Assembly (NCBI GenBank): GCA_937129145.1 | Contig: CAKZMU010000069.1 | Location: 1-64,000 of the forward strand | Direction: 5' to 3' | DNA: 64,000 nucleotides | From: an uncultured Lacinutrix sp. | GTDB taxonomy: Bacteria; Bacteroidota; Bacteroidia; Flavobacteriales; Flavobacteriaceae | Part shown: positions 1 through 9,429 of the stretch, one piece after another | Position numbering within the stretch: the stretch's first letter is position 1 | How the letters are laid out: the number at the start of each line of letters is the position of its first letter | Program-made: the position numbers and the translations under genes | The notes under the pieces: model-generated | Database searches by the model: none | Told to the model about the DNA's origin: nothing | Seen by the model: the letters and a program-made list of their open reading frames with translations, nothing else

Positions 1-752
1 AATATGTATTACTCATATTATTACCCTTATTTTTACTACAATGCAAAAAAACAAATACTAATAAAACAGAAATGACTTTGGAAAATACATTATACACTTA
101 TAAGGTTGAGAAATCTACGCAACTATTTGATATTAATGCAGACTGGGAAAAGGATATTTGGAAAAATACAAAAGCCATCGGTTTAAAAAACTTTATGGGA
201 GATAAGCCCTCTCACTTTCCAGAAACCAAGGTAAAGTTACGTTATGATGAAGATAATATATTTGTTATTTTTAGTGTTGATGATAACTACATAAAAGCTA
301 TAGCGACTGAAACACATGGAAATGTTTGGCAAGACAGCTGTGTTGAGTTCTTTTTTACACCTGGAACAAATACAGATATGGGTTATTTTAATTTAGAAGC
401 AAATTGCAAAGGTGTTTTTCTACTCGGATATCATCTTAACAATAGAGAAACAAATGGAAAAGTATCTCTTGAAGACTGTGAGAAAATTACAATCTCGCAT
501 TCGCTTAAGAAAAATGTAGAACAAGAATCTACGGAACCAGAAAATTGGACTATTGAATATAAAATACCTTTCTCAATCTTATCAAATTATATGAAAGTAG
601 ATCAACCAGAACCGGGTGTTAGTTGGCGAGCAAACTTTTATAAATGTGCTGATAAAACTTCACATCCGCATTGGCTTACATGGGCACCTATTGATTATCC
701 AAGACCTAACTTTCATTTACCTGAATTTTTTGGAGAACTAAATTTTGAATGA
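1..752 (+). CDS. CBM9-like carbohydrate-binding lipoprotein, 5' truncated by window edge
   Basis: The reading frame stays open upstream of the first internal ATG (72) to the left edge (first whole codon at 3). The upstream residues read as a hydrophobic stretch ending LLPLFLLQC followed by KKTNTNKTE, which is the end of a lipoprotein signal peptide with lipobox Cys at codon 42-44. The start codon therefore lies outside the window and ATG 72 is internal. The mature part resembles family-9-like carbohydrate-binding domains of Bacteroidota (DWEKDIW near the start, WQDSCVEFFF in the middle, WRANFYKC and a final FHLPEFFGEL). These are usually found as short lipoproteins next to sugar-metabolism genes. 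The ligand cannot be told from sequence. The assignment to the domain family is from pattern memory; the lipoprotein N-terminus is seen directly. Confidence 0.75.
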   Translation, partial: YVLLILLPLFLLQCKKTNTNKTEMTLENTLYTYKVEKSTQLFDINADWEKDIWKNTKAIGLKNFMGDKPSHFPETKVKLRYDEDNIFVIFSVDDNYIKAIATETHGNVWQDSCVEFFFTPGTNTDMGYFNLEANCKGVFLLGYHLNNRETNGKVSLEDCEKITISHSLKKNVEQESTEPENWTIEYKIPFSILSNYMKVDQPEPGVSWRANFYKCADKTSHPHWLTWAPIDYPRPNFHLPEFFGELNFE

Positions 753-754
753 AA

Positions 755-798
755 TTAAAAACCTCAACATATTAGTAATTTAATAGTTGAGGTTTTAA
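755..798. terminator. Hairpin between CBM9-like gene and tRNA-Leu
   Basis: The arms AAAACCTCAAC and GTTGAGGTTTT flank an AT-rich loop. It sits between convergent transcription units, so it can serve both strands. Confidence 0.6.
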
Positions 799-802
799 TA
801 TG

Positions 803-884
803 TACTCAAGGTGGGAATCGAACCCACACTTCCGAAGAAACTGGATTTTGAATCCAGCGCGTCTACCAATTCCGCCACTTGAGC
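803..884 (-). tRNA. tRNA-Leu(CAA)
   Basis: On the minus strand the gene begins GCTCAAGTGGCGGAATTGG and ends TTCGATTCCCACCTTGAGTA. The anticodon stem CTGGA/TCCAG closes the loop TTCAAAA, giving anticodon CAA. A short extra arm (TTTCTTCGGAAGTG region) fits a class II leucine tRNA. The acceptor stem pairs fully apart from a G-U at position 1-72, and CCA is not encoded. Confidence 0.95.
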
Positions 885-947
885 AAAACGGATTGCAAAA
901 ATAAAAAATAATTTAACTCCTAACTATTAAAATAGTCGCTTTTATCC

Positions 948-977
948 TTTTGGAATTCAAATAAATCCCTAAATTTG
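948..977 (+). promoter_or_regulatory. Candidate Bacteroidota promoter for prs
   Basis: TTTTG (948-952) lies 17 bases upstream of TAAATTTG (970-977), matching the -33 TTTG and -7 TAnnTTTG pattern of the primary sigma factor in this phylum. It is about 50 bases before the prs start. Confidence 0.55.
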
Positions 978-1029
978 CACCTCATTAAAAATAAGTAGAC
1001 TTTTTTGACTCATTAACAAACAGTTAGTC

Positions 1030-1971
1030 ATGACAAAAATAAAAACACGAGCCAAAATATTTGCCTGTACGCAAAGCACTGAGTTAGCAAAGAATATTGC
1101 TAAAGCTTATGGTGAAGATTTGGGTAACGTTATTACATCTACTTATAGCGATGGTGAGTTTCAACCTTCGTTTGAAGAATCGGTAAGAGGAACAAGAATT
1201 TTCATAATTGGTTCTACAAATCCCGGCCCACAAAATTTAATGGAAATGTTGTTAATGCTAGATGCAGCCAAACGTGCTTCAGCTAGACATATAACAGCTG
1301 TGATGCCATATTTTGGTTGGGCGAGACAAGATAGAAAAGATAAACCAAGAGTACCAATTGCTGCAAAGTTGGTAGCAAAAATGTTGGAAACAGCAGGCGC
1401 AACAAGAATTATAACCATGGACTTGCACGCCGATCAAATTCAAGGATTTTTTGAAAAACCTGTAGACCACCTATTTGCATCAACCATATTTTTACCATAC
1501 CTAAAGAGTTTAGGGTTAGATAATCTAACCATAGCGTCACCAGATATGGGAGGCTCTAAAAGAGCTTATGCATATTCCAAAGCATTGGAAAGTGATGTAG
1601 TAATATGTTATAAGCAACGAGCTAAAGCCAATGTTATTTCGCATATGGAACTTATTGGTAATGTTGAAGGAAAAAATGTAGTACTTGCTGATGATATGGT
1701 TGATACAGCAGGAACGCTTACAAAAGCAGCCGATTTGATGATGGAAAGAGGTGCATTAAGCGTAAGAGCCATTTGCACACATCCAATATTGTCTGGAAAT
1801 GCTTACGAGCGTTTAGAAAACTCTAAATTAGAAGAGTTAATCGTAACCGATTCTATTCCGTTATCACAAGAAAGCAGTAAAATAAGAGTATTAAGTTGTG
1901 CCGATTTATTTGCCGATGTTATGCACAAAGTGCACCATAACAAATCAATTAGCTCAAAATTTATAATGTAA
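1030..1971 (+). CDS. prs: Ribose-phosphate pyrophosphokinase (PRPP synthetase)
   Basis: This cytoplasmic enzyme transfers pyrophosphate from ATP to ribose 5-phosphate, giving PRPP for nucleotide, histidine, tryptophan and NAD synthesis. The 313 residues match the family length. Visible motifs are the flexible-loop/ATP region [10 protein letters not shown] (98-107), the catalytic [11 protein letters not shown] (131-141) and the PRPP-binding loop [14 protein letters not shown] (217-230). The gene starts a run prs-rplY-pth, a common bacterial arrangement, with 25 bases between prs and rplY, so co-transcription is likely. Nothing abnormal is seen. Confidence 0.97.
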   Translation: MTKIKTRAKIFACTQSTELAKNIAKAYGEDLGNVITSTYSDGEFQPSFEESVRGTRIFIIGSTNPGPQNLMEMLLMLDAAKRASARHITAVMPYFGWARQDRKDKPRVPIAAKLVAKMLETAGATRIITMDLHADQIQGFFEKPVDHLFASTIFLPYLKSLGLDNLTIASPDMGGSKRAYAYSKALESDVVICYKQRAKANVISHMELIGNVEGKNVVLADDMVDTAGTLTKAADLMMERGALSVRAICTHPILSGNAYERLENSKLEELIVTDSIPLSQESSKIRVLSCADLFADVMHKVHHNKSISSKFIM

Positions 1972-1996
1972 ACAATTAATTTTATACAATTTCAAA

Positions 1997-2644
1997 ATGA
2001 AATCAATTACAATCAATGGATCGAAAAGAGAAAGCGTAGGCAAAAAATCAACAAAAGCCTTACGTAATGCTGGAGAGGTTCCTTGCGTATTATACGGAGG
2101 AGACAAGTCAGTACATTTCTCAGCACCTGAATTGGCATTCTCTAAACTAGTATACACGCCTAATGCGCATACAGTTGTGATTGCCCTAGAAAATGGAGAC
2201 ACTATGGATGCTGTGCTTCAAGACATACAATTTCACCCAGTTACAGACAGAATTTTACATGTTGACTTCTATCAATTATTCCAAGATAAGGAAATAGCTA
2301 TGGATATTCCTGTGCGTTTAGTTGGTAACTCAAAAGGTGTTAAAAATGGTGGTGTATTAAGAAAAAACAATAGAAAACTTCGTGTAAAAGCATTACCAAC
2401 GAACTTACCAGATTTTATCGAAATAGATATTACCCCGATGAAAATTGGTAGTAAATTCTATGTTGGTGATTTAGACCAAGAAAAATACAGATTCTTACAT
2501 TCAGACAATACAGTAGTTTGTCAAATTAAGACAGCTAGAACTGCTATTGTTGAAGAAGAAGATGAAGAAGAACTGGAAGAAGGAGCAGAAGGTGCAACTC
2601 CAGGAGAAGCGGCAGCTCCAGCTGCAGAAGCAACTCAAGAATAA
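1997..2644 (+). CDS. rplY: 50S ribosomal protein L25 (Ctc family)
   Basis: This 5S rRNA-binding protein of the large subunit starts [20 protein letters not shown], typical of the long two-domain TL5/Ctc form rather than the short E. coli L25. The N-terminal L25 domain covers about residues 1-95. The beta-rich C-terminal domain continues to about residue 180. An acidic, Ala/Pro/Glu-rich tail (about 183-215) follows. It lies between prs and pth, consistent with conserved gene order in many bacteria. A terminator follows 22 bases after the stop. Confidence 0.95.
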   Translation: MKSITINGSKRESVGKKSTKALRNAGEVPCVLYGGDKSVHFSAPELAFSKLVYTPNAHTVVIALENGDTMDAVLQDIQFHPVTDRILHVDFYQLFQDKEIAMDIPVRLVGNSKGVKNGGVLRKNNRKLRVKALPTNLPDFIEIDITPMKIGSKFYVGDLDQEKYRFLHSDNTVVCQIKTARTAIVEEEDEEELEEGAEGATPGEAAAPAAEATQE

Positions 2645-2666
2645 GAGTTTTCTTTTTAATAAAATT

Positions 2667-2698
2667 AAAAGCATTCTGTTAATTCAGGATGCTTTTTT
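2667..2698 (+). terminator. Rho-independent terminator after rplY
   Basis: The arms AAAAGCATTCTG and CAGGATGCTTTT (G-U tolerated) enclose a short loop and are followed by a T run, placed between rplY and pth. Confidence 0.75.
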
Positions 2699-2791
2699 AT
2701 TTTTACACGACATACTCAAATTTATATGTGTGATTTTTTTAATTGGATTTTTAGAAAAAAGAAACAATCTTTTAGAGAAGATGAAGAAATA

Positions 2792-3358
2792 ATGAAGAAG
2801 TTTTTAGTAGTTGGTCTAGGGAATATTGGCGAAAAATATCATAACACAAGACATAATATTGGGTTTAAAATTCTCGATTTTTTTGCATTAAAAGAAGCCA
2901 TAACTTTTGAAACGGTAAAACTAGCCGATAAAGCAAATTATAAGCTAAAAGGAAGAACGTTTATTTTTATAAAACCAAATACTTATATGAATTTAAGCGG
3001 AAAAGCAGTTAAGTATTGGTTGGAAAAAGAAAAAATCCCTTTGGAAAATTTATTGATAATAACCGACGACTTAAACCTCCCTTTCGGTGCATTAAGATTA
3101 AAAACCAAAGGAAGTGATGGAGGGCATAATGGACTTAAAGATATTCAAGAAAAATTAAACACTAACAAATACAATAGATTTAGGTTTGGTATTAGTGATG
3201 ACTTTGGTAAAGGCCGTCAAATTGACTATGTTTTAGGTGAATGGACAGCCAGTGAAAATGACAAACTAGACGAAAGATTAAACAAAAGTATTGAAATAAT
3301 TAAATCTTTTGGGTTGTCAGGAATGAATAATACGATGAACGGTTTTAATGGTAAATAA
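2792..3358 (+). CDS. pth: Peptidyl-tRNA hydrolase
   Basis: Pth releases tRNA from peptidyl-tRNAs that fall off the ribosome. From ATG 2792 the protein has 188 residues, the usual size, and begins with the conserved KKFLVVGLGNIGEKY. The catalytic histidine is in NTRHNIGF (His21), with the conserved PNTYMNLSG and TDDLNLPFGALRLK segments and GSDGGHNGLKDI. An in-frame ATG at 2726 would add 22 residues (MCDFFNWIFRKKK...), a lysine-rich extension of the kind seen in some flavobacterial annotations. I prefer 2792 because the family core starts there, but translation from 2726 cannot be excluded. Confidence 0.93.
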   Translation: MKKFLVVGLGNIGEKYHNTRHNIGFKILDFFALKEAITFETVKLADKANYKLKGRTFIFIKPNTYMNLSGKAVKYWLEKEKIPLENLLIITDDLNLPFGALRLKTKGSDGGHNGLKDIQEKLNTNKYNRFRFGISDDFGKGRQIDYVLGEWTASENDKLDERLNKSIEIIKSFGLSGMNNTMNGFNGK

Positions 3359-3406
3359 AAAAAACAGTAACTTTACGACTGCTTTAAATAGTTTAACCTA
3401 AAGATT

Positions 3407-5371
3407 ATGGATTTCAAGAAAACTACACGTAACATTTTGTTTTTGAGTTTCTTATTGTCGTGTATAACAACAATTGCTCAAGAAAAACAACCTGAGCATT
3501 GTGCTACAGATGAGTATAATAAAATGCTATTAAAAGACTACCCAAACATGATGGGAAGTAAAGCATTTGAAAAAGAACTTAGTAAACAAATTCAATTAAA
3601 TAAGTTAGAAAGAGGTGGTGTAAATGGTGCTTCAAACAGAAGAGTGGTTTATACAATTCCTGTGGTTGTGCATGTAATTCACAATGGTGAAGCTATTGGT
3701 GTAGGAGCAAATATATCTGATGCTCAAGTGCTATCTCAAATACAAGTATTAAATGAGGACTTTAGAAGGATGATGGGTACCAGAGGTCACAACCTTAATT
3801 TAGCTGGAGCCGATGTTGAAGTTGAATTTTGTTTAGCACAACAAACACCAGATGGCTGTGTAACTAACGGTATTAATAGGGTAGATATGTCTGGGGTTAG
3901 TACTTCGTGGTCAGGACCAGGGGGCAATACCGATACAGTTTTAAAACCTGCAACAATATGGGATGCCTCTAAATATCTAAACATATGGTCTCTTAATTTT
4001 GCAAATAGTACCACGCTTGGATTTGCACAATTTCCTGGAGGCCCAGCCAGCTCTGATGGTGTAGTTATTGGATACCAGTATTTTGGTTCAGATGATGACC
4101 CTAATGTAACCATTCCAGGAGATTTTAATTTAGGAAGAACTGGAACACACGAAGTTGGACACTACTTTGGTTTATATCATACCTTCCAAGGAGGATGTGC
4201 TGAAGTAGGAGGGGGAGACTTATGTGCTGATACTCCAGCTGTAGCGAGTCCTAACTCAAATAATGGTACTTGTAATGTAGGAAGCGATTCCTGCCCTGCT
4301 GGATTACCTGACATGGTTGAAAATTATATGGATTATAGCCAAGATTCCTGTATGAATGTATTTACCAACGACCAAAAAGCTAGAGTTGTAGCTACTTTAA
4401 CAAGTGCCGCTAATAGGCCAACAACATTAACATCTAATGTGTGTACACCATTGGCCTCTGTTAATGATGATGGTAGTGCCCAAATAGAAGGAATTGCAAT
4501 ACAAGATTGCGGTTATGGAGCAACTGCCTCAGTAAGAATTACCAATTGGGGAACCAACGCATTAACTTCTGCGACCATTACTTATGATGAAAATGGAGGA
4601 GCTCCTTCAAGCTATAGTTGGTCAGGGTCTTTAAATTATGGAGAGTTTGAAGTGTTTAATTTACCTATGTTAGTTTCAACTCCTGGAAGTCACACTTACA
4701 ATGTTTCAGTATCCAGTCCAAACGGAAATTCAGACTTGAGGAGCTGTAATGATGATACAAATGCATCATTTAGTGTAGATCCATCTTATGCATCAACAAC
4801 TCAAATACATTTAACTTTAAACACCGATGGTTTTGGAGGAGAAACAACATGGACCTTTAAAAATGGTGCAGGAACTCCATTATATAGTGGTGGGCCACAT
4901 CTAGATAATGTAACAATAAATGAGTCTTTTGATGTTGACCCTGATGAATGTTATACGTTTACAATTCTGGATTCTGCAGGTGATGGAATATGTTGTGGAA
5001 TTTTTGGGAATGGCTCCTATGAATTAAAAGCAGATGGTAATATTTTAATTGCTTCTGGCGGTGATTTTGACAGCTCTGAAGTAACTAGAATTTCTACGAT
5101 AACTCTTAAAAAGGATGGATATTTTGCTGATAATGGTGTTAGTATTTATCCAAACCCTACTAAAGATGTCATTAATATTAAGTTGGCTAATGGAAATGAT
5201 TTACCTGACGATTACAAGATATATAATTTACTAGGTCAATTAGTAAATGAAAAGCAAATTAACCATAGCTCACAACTAAAAATAGATGCCTCTAGTTTAA
5301 GCAATGGTATGTATTTTATTAAGGTTATAAAAGAAAACGCTTCAATCTCGTTACCGTTTATTAAAAAATAA
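3407..5371 (+). CDS. Secreted M43 (pappalysin-type) zinc metalloprotease with T9SS sorting domain
   Basis: This is an extracellular endopeptidase of 654 residues. An N-terminal signal peptide (about 1-24, ending TTIAQ) is followed by a propeptide-like region and the catalytic domain. The metzincin signature [11 protein letters not shown] lies at 248-258, with three zinc-binding His and the catalytic Glu249. The downstream Met-turn region contains [16 protein letters not shown], typical of M43. Beta-rich, possibly CARDB/adhesion-like, segments occupy about 345-565. The last ~80 residues (ISIYPNPT-like start, [17 protein letters not shown], basic end) form a type A T9SS C-terminal domain, which directs export and surface attachment. 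It stands alone between pth and ribF. The substrate is unknown. Confidence 0.9.
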   Translation: MDFKKTTRNILFLSFLLSCITTIAQEKQPEHCATDEYNKMLLKDYPNMMGSKAFEKELSKQIQLNKLERGGVNGASNRRVVYTIPVVVHVIHNGEAIGVGANISDAQVLSQIQVLNEDFRRMMGTRGHNLNLAGADVEVEFCLAQQTPDGCVTNGINRVDMSGVSTSWSGPGGNTDTVLKPATIWDASKYLNIWSLNFANSTTLGFAQFPGGPASSDGVVIGYQYFGSDDDPNVTIPGDFNLGRTGTHEVGHYFGLYHTFQGGCAEVGGGDLCADTPAVASPNSNNGTCNVGSDSCPAGLPDMVENYMDYSQDSCMNVFTNDQKARVVATLTSAANRPTTLTSNVCTPLASVNDDGSAQIEGIAIQDCGYGATASVRITNWGTNALTSATITYDENGGAPSSYSWSGSLNYGEFEVFNLPMLVSTPGSHTYNVSVSSPNGNSDLRSCNDDTNASFSVDPSYASTTQIHLTLNTDGFGGETTWTFKNGAGTPLYSGGPHLDNVTINESFDVDPDECYTFTILDSAGDGICCGIFGNGSYELKADGNILIASGGDFDSSEVTRISTITLKKDGYFADNGVSIYPNPTKDVINIKLANGNDLPDDYKIYNLLGQLVNEKQINHSSQLKIDASSLSNGMYFIKVIKENASISLPFIKK

Positions 5372-5417
5372 AGTGTTTTTACTAACATAAAATCCTAATT
5401 TTGTAAAAAAGAATTAG

Positions 5418-6350
5418 TTGAAAATTAAAACCACTTTAGAGGCCTATCCTAAAACGGATTCAGTAGTTACTATTGGCACGTTTGATGGTGTACATATTGG
5501 GCATCAAAAAATTATTAAACGACTTGTTACAATAGCTCAAGAAGAAGGGCTGCAAGCAGTTGTGCTTAGCTTTTTTCCTCATCCAAGAATGGTGCTGCAA
5601 AAAGACACTAATATTAAGTTAATTAATACTATTGATGAAAAATCACAACTACTTGAAAACTTTGGTATTGACCACTTGGTTATTAAAAAATTCACAAAAG
5701 ATTTCTCTCGATTGGGAGCTTTGGAATTTGTAAGGGATATTCTGGTAAACAAACTTCAAGTAAAGCATATTATTGTTGGCTATGACCATAGGTTTGGTCG
5801 AAATCGAAATGCCAATATAGATGATTTAAGAGAGTATGGAGATGTATATGGTTTTAAAATCACTGAAATTACCGCACAAGAAATAGACGAAGTTGCTGTT
5901 AGCTCTACCAAAATTAGAAAAGCATTAAACGAAAGCGACATAGAAACAGCAAACGCTTTTTTAGGCTATAATTTTATGCTCACAGGGACTGTCGTTAAAG
6001 GCAAAAACCTAGGTAAAAAAATAGGTTTCCCAACAGCAAATATCAATATCGAGGAATCTTACAAACTCATACCAAAAAATGGCTCGTATATAGTAAGATC
6101 AATCATAGATAATAAAACTATTTATGGCATGATGAATATTGGTACCAACCCTACCGTAAATGGTGAAGGCCAAACTATAGAAGTTCATTTCTTCAACTTT
6201 AAAGAAGATATTTACGGAAAAAAGATTCAAATAGAACTCATAAAACGATTAAGAGACGAGCAAAAATTTGAGACTATTGATGCTTTAAAAGCACAATTAT
6301 ATAACGACAAACAAACTAGCCTAAACTTTTTAGAGCAATTCAATGCTTAA
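5418..6350 (+). CDS. ribF: Bifunctional riboflavin kinase/FAD synthetase
   Basis: RibF phosphorylates riboflavin to FMN and adenylylates it to FAD. The 310 residues include the N-terminal nucleotidyltransferase domain with TIGTFDGVHIGHQKI (about 18-32, HxGH motif) and VVGYDHRFGRNR. The C-terminal flavokinase domain contains GKNLGKKIGFPTANI and the MNIGTNPTV loop. The start is TTG at 5418, because a TAG stop immediately precedes it in frame and no ATG precedes the conserved domain. A -7-like TAATTTTG lies 15 bases upstream (5396-5403). The 3' end overlaps the next gene by 8 bases. Confidence 0.95.
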   Translation: MKIKTTLEAYPKTDSVVTIGTFDGVHIGHQKIIKRLVTIAQEEGLQAVVLSFFPHPRMVLQKDTNIKLINTIDEKSQLLENFGIDHLVIKKFTKDFSRLGALEFVRDILVNKLQVKHIIVGYDHRFGRNRNANIDDLREYGDVYGFKITEITAQEIDEVAVSSTKIRKALNESDIETANAFLGYNFMLTGTVVKGKNLGKKIGFPTANINIEESYKLIPKNGSYIVRSIIDNKTIYGMMNIGTNPTVNGEGQTIEVHFFNFKEDIYGKKIQIELIKRLRDEQKFETIDALKAQLYNDKQTSLNFLEQFNA

Positions 6351-7662
6351 CAAACTACTATTTAAACCAATAGACAACAGTGCACTAATTGCGTTTAGGG
6401 TATTATTTGGTTTACTTGTAGCTATAGAATCTTTTGGAGCCATATTTTCAGGCTGGGTTCATCTTGCTTTTATAGAGCCTAAATACGTATTTTCCTTTAT
6501 AGGTTTTGAATGGTTACAACCGCTTCCAGATTACTGGATGTATGTTTACTACGCAGTTATGGGAATATGTGGTTTGTTAATAATGGTGGGTTATAAATAT
6601 AGGTTGAGTATTATTTCGTTTGCCATTTTATGGTCAGGTACTTACTTCATGCAAAAATCGTCTTATAACAATCACTACTATTTATTAATTCTTATTAGTT
6701 TGTTTATGGCAGTAGTGCCTGCAAACGCTAATTTTTCACTAGACTCCAAAAACAGACCAAGCATAAAAAGTAGTATAATGCCACAATGGTGTACGGTAAT
6801 TTTTATTGTGCAAATGTTTATTGTGTACACTTATGCGTCGATAGCAAAATTGTATCCAGACTGGTTAGATACGACTGCTGTTGAACTTCTTCTTAAATCA
6901 AAAAGGGATTACTATATCATTGGAGATGTGCTGCAACAAAAATGGCTACATTATATAATTGCTTATTTCGGAATAGCTTTTGACCTACTTATTGTGCCAC
7001 TATTACTCTGGAAACGAACTAGAAAGTATGCGTTTTTAATAGCGATAGTATTTCATTTGTTTAATTCTATTGTGTTTCAAATTGGGATTTTTCCATATAT
7101 GTCTTTGGCTTTATGTGTTTTCTTTTTTGACCCCAAAATGGTAAGAAAAAAAATTTTCAAAACTCAAAAAGTTATCGAAAAAAGTAAGGATTCAACAGTT
7201 AGGAACAAAAGTATTATTATGATGTTACTAATTGGATATTTTGTGATTCAGTTGATATTGCCACTTCGTCATTGGGCCATTAAAGATGATGTGCTTTGGA
7301 CCGAAGAAGGACACAGACTATCATGGAGAATGATGTTAAGAGCAAGACAAGGCATCATTTCATTTAAAGCAATAGATAAGGCAAATAATCAAACTATTCC
7401 AATTCAATTAGATACTTATTTAACCTATAAACAGAAAAGGAGTTTTGCATCAAAACCAGATATGATTTGGCAATTTGCCCAGTTTATTAAAAAAACATAT
7501 AAAGAAGAGGTAAATAGAGATGTGATGGTGTTTGTAGATTGTCAGGTTAAAATCAACGGAAAGTCCTATAAACCTTTAATCGACCCTAAAGTAGATTTGG
7601 CTTCGGTTAAATGGAATGCTTTTAAACATTCACCATGGATTTTACCATCAAAACAAGACTGA
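6343..7662 (+). CDS. HTTM-domain membrane protein (vitamin K-dependent gamma-carboxylase-like)
   Basis: This 439-residue integral membrane protein has about seven to eight hydrophobic segments, followed by a soluble C-terminal part (about 330-439). The layout and sequences such as ALIAFRVLFG near the start, SYNNHYYLLIL and LPLRHWAIKDDVLWTEEGHRLSWRMMLR resemble HTTM proteins, the family of vitamin K-dependent gamma-glutamyl carboxylase. The bacterial role is unknown and no peptide substrate is visible nearby. It overlaps ribF by 8 bases, suggesting translational coupling, although a functional link to flavin synthesis is only inferred from position. Confidence 0.8.
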   Translation: MLNKLLFKPIDNSALIAFRVLFGLLVAIESFGAIFSGWVHLAFIEPKYVFSFIGFEWLQPLPDYWMYVYYAVMGICGLLIMVGYKYRLSIISFAILWSGTYFMQKSSYNNHYYLLILISLFMAVVPANANFSLDSKNRPSIKSSIMPQWCTVIFIVQMFIVYTYASIAKLYPDWLDTTAVELLLKSKRDYYIIGDVLQQKWLHYIIAYFGIAFDLLIVPLLLWKRTRKYAFLIAIVFHLFNSIVFQIGIFPYMSLALCVFFFDPKMVRKKIFKTQKVIEKSKDSTVRNKSIIMMLLIGYFVIQLILPLRHWAIKDDVLWTEEGHRLSWRMMLRARQGIISFKAIDKANNQTIPIQLDTYLTYKQKRSFASKPDMIWQFAQFIKKTYKEEVNRDVMVFVDCQVKINGKSYKPLIDPKVDLASVKWNAFKHSPWILPSKQD

Positions 7663-7741
7663 TTTTCTTTGTAATTCCTTAAATTTGTCGCTTCATTCAT
7701 CAAAACTATTTAAAGTGACGATGAACCTAAATTTTTAGTCA

Positions 7742-9013
7742 ATGTTACAAGTTCCCTTTATTAGAGAAAACCAAGATTTGGTAATAGCACGTTTAGCAAA
7801 ACGAAATATTGATGCTACCAAAATGATTTCAGAAGCTATTGAGCTTGATGAAGAACGAAGAAAAACCCAAACCGAATTGGATAATACGTTGGCTGAGTCT
7901 AATGCGCTTTCTAAAGAAATAGGAATGCTTTATAAATCGGGAAAGGCAGACCAAGCCAATGCCATTAAAGATAGAACTGCTCAATTAAAAGAGGATAGCA
8001 AAGCGTTAACCGAAAAATTAAATAATACATCTGAGAAACTAGAAGAATTACTTTTTAAAATTCCAAATGTACCTCATGAGTCTGTTCCAGCTGGAAATAC
8101 TGATGAAGATAACGAAGAAGTTTTCAGGGAAGGAGATATTCCAGTATTACACGAAAATGCCCTACCTCATTGGGAATTAGCAAAGAAATATGACATTATT
8201 GATTTTGAACTAGGTAATAAAATCACAGGTGCAGGTTTTCCTGTTTATAAAGGAAAAGGAGCAAAACTACAACGAGCACTTATAGGGTATTTTTTAGATA
8301 AAAATACAGCTGCAGGTTACCAAGAAGTACAAGTGCCACATTTGGTAAATGAAGCATCAGGCTTTGGGACAGGACAATTACCTGATAAAGAAGGGCAAAT
8401 GTACCATGTAACCGAAGATAATTTATATTTAATCCCTACGGCAGAAGTTCCAGCAACAAATATTTTTAGGGACGAGCTTTTAAAAGAAGATGAGTTGCCA
8501 AAAGCCTTAACAGGCTACACACCATGTTTTCGTCGTGAGGCTGGAAGTTATGGAGCGCACGTTCGTGGGTTGAATAGATTACACCAATTTGATAAAGTTG
8601 AAATTTTACGTGTAGAGCATCCAACACGTTCTTACCAAGCACTTGATGACATGGTTGCACATGTAAAATCAATATTAAAAGAATTAAAACTACCGTATCG
8701 TATTTTAAGATTATGTGGTGGCGATTTAGGATTTACATCGGCATTGACCTACGATTTTGAAGTATTTTCTACAGCGCAAGATAGATGGCTGGAAATTTCA
8801 TCGGTATCAAACTTTGAAACATTTCAAGCAAATCGATTAAAATTGCGTTTTAAAAACAGCAATGGTAAAAGTGAATTGGCGCATACCTTAAACGGAAGTT
8901 CTTTAGCATTACCTCGCGTGTTAGCAGGAATTTTAGAGAATTGTCAAACTGAAAAAGGCATAAAAATCCCAGATGCTTTAGTACCATACACTGGTTTTGA
9001 TTACATTAACTAG
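7742..9013 (+). CDS. serS: Seryl-tRNA synthetase
   Basis: This class II synthetase charges tRNA-Ser (and Sec-tRNA where present). The 423 residues match the family. The N-terminal long coiled-coil arm (about 28-110, rich in Glu/Lys/Leu) contacts the tRNA extra arm. The catalytic core carries motif 2 (CFRREAGSYG, RGLNRLHQFDKVEI) and motif 3 (NGSSLALPRVLAGILENCQ). The ATG start is at 7742; a -7-like TAAATTTG lies at 7680-7687. It appears to be transcribed alone. Confidence 0.97.
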   Translation: MLQVPFIRENQDLVIARLAKRNIDATKMISEAIELDEERRKTQTELDNTLAESNALSKEIGMLYKSGKADQANAIKDRTAQLKEDSKALTEKLNNTSEKLEELLFKIPNVPHESVPAGNTDEDNEEVFREGDIPVLHENALPHWELAKKYDIIDFELGNKITGAGFPVYKGKGAKLQRALIGYFLDKNTAAGYQEVQVPHLVNEASGFGTGQLPDKEGQMYHVTEDNLYLIPTAEVPATNIFRDELLKEDELPKALTGYTPCFRREAGSYGAHVRGLNRLHQFDKVEILRVEHPTRSYQALDDMVAHVKSILKELKLPYRILRLCGGDLGFTSALTYDFEVFSTAQDRWLEISSVSNFETFQANRLKLRFKNSNGKSELAHTLNGSSLALPRVLAGILENCQTEKGIKIPDALVPYTGFDYIN

Positions 9014-9085
9014 GGTTTTTTGATTGAGATTAAAGTGTTAAATTTTAACATTTCAATCGTTAAAATGCATAAAAAACACGTTGTT

Positions 9086-9106
9086 TGACGATTTTTTCGT
9101 CATTTT
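9086..9106 (+). terminator. Probable serS terminator hairpin
   Basis: The perfect 6-bp arms TGACGA and TCGTCA around a T5 loop are followed by TTTTCC, 72 bases after the serS stop. It is weak as a terminator and could instead be an operator for the small downstream gene. Confidence 0.4.
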
Positions 9107-9167
9107 CCTTTGATTTTTGAAAAAAATTGTAGAAGTTAGCATAACCAAATCTAATTAACCTACAGTT

Positions 9168-9239
9168 ATGAAAAATTTTAAACGAATATTTCTATTAGTA
9201 ACCCTTGTGGTACTGGTAGTTCAAGTAATATTTAATTAA
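9168..9239 (+). CDS. Possible 23-residue single-span membrane peptide
   Basis: ATG at 9168 opens MKNFKRIFLLVTLVVLVVQVIFN and stops at TAA 9237-9239. A basic N-terminus followed by an uninterrupted hydrophobic helix of about 16 residues is the pattern of a type-II-like small membrane protein. It lies in a 416-base gap between serS and the TPR gene and is followed by a strong terminator at 9351, so a dedicated short transcript is plausible. No family is recognised. It may be only an unexpressed chance ORF, or mark the 5' part of an sRNA. Confidence 0.4.
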   Translation: MKNFKRIFLLVTLVVLVVQVIFN

Positions 9240-9350
9240 CAAAGGGCTCAAATCGAAATAATTCCCTTAAGAAATTTAAAAAGACCACAACAGGATAATT
9301 GAATCATTTTGTGAAAATATGATTAATAGCACATTTATTTTGGATGGTTA
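9240..9350 (+). other. Untranslated stretch between small peptide and terminator
   Basis: No ORF of note is seen. Short complementary segments are present: AAGGG (9242-9246) with CCCTT (9264-9268), and AATCAT with ATGATT around 9303-9325. These could give local RNA structure in a 3' UTR or a small RNA ending at the 9351 hairpin. Confidence 0.3.
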
Positions 9351-9379
9351 TGCCTGAACTTCGGTTCAGGCATTTTTTT
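9351..9379 (+). terminator. UUCG-tetraloop intrinsic terminator
   Basis: A perfect 9-bp stem TGCCTGAAC/GTTCAGGCA with a TTCG tetraloop closed by C-G is followed by a run of seven Ts. It is among the best terminators in the window and lies about 50 bases before the next gene. Confidence 0.9.
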
Positions 9380-9429
9380 ATTAAAATATTCACATTATCA
9401 AAACACACATTTACTATATTTACAAAGCC

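Noticed and set aside
1-75. Open frame 1 (MYYSYYYPYFYYNAKKQ...) ending in an ATGA overlap with ATG 72
   Set aside because: The frame that continues into the CBM9-like protein encodes a proper lipobox signal, so frame 1 is a shadow.
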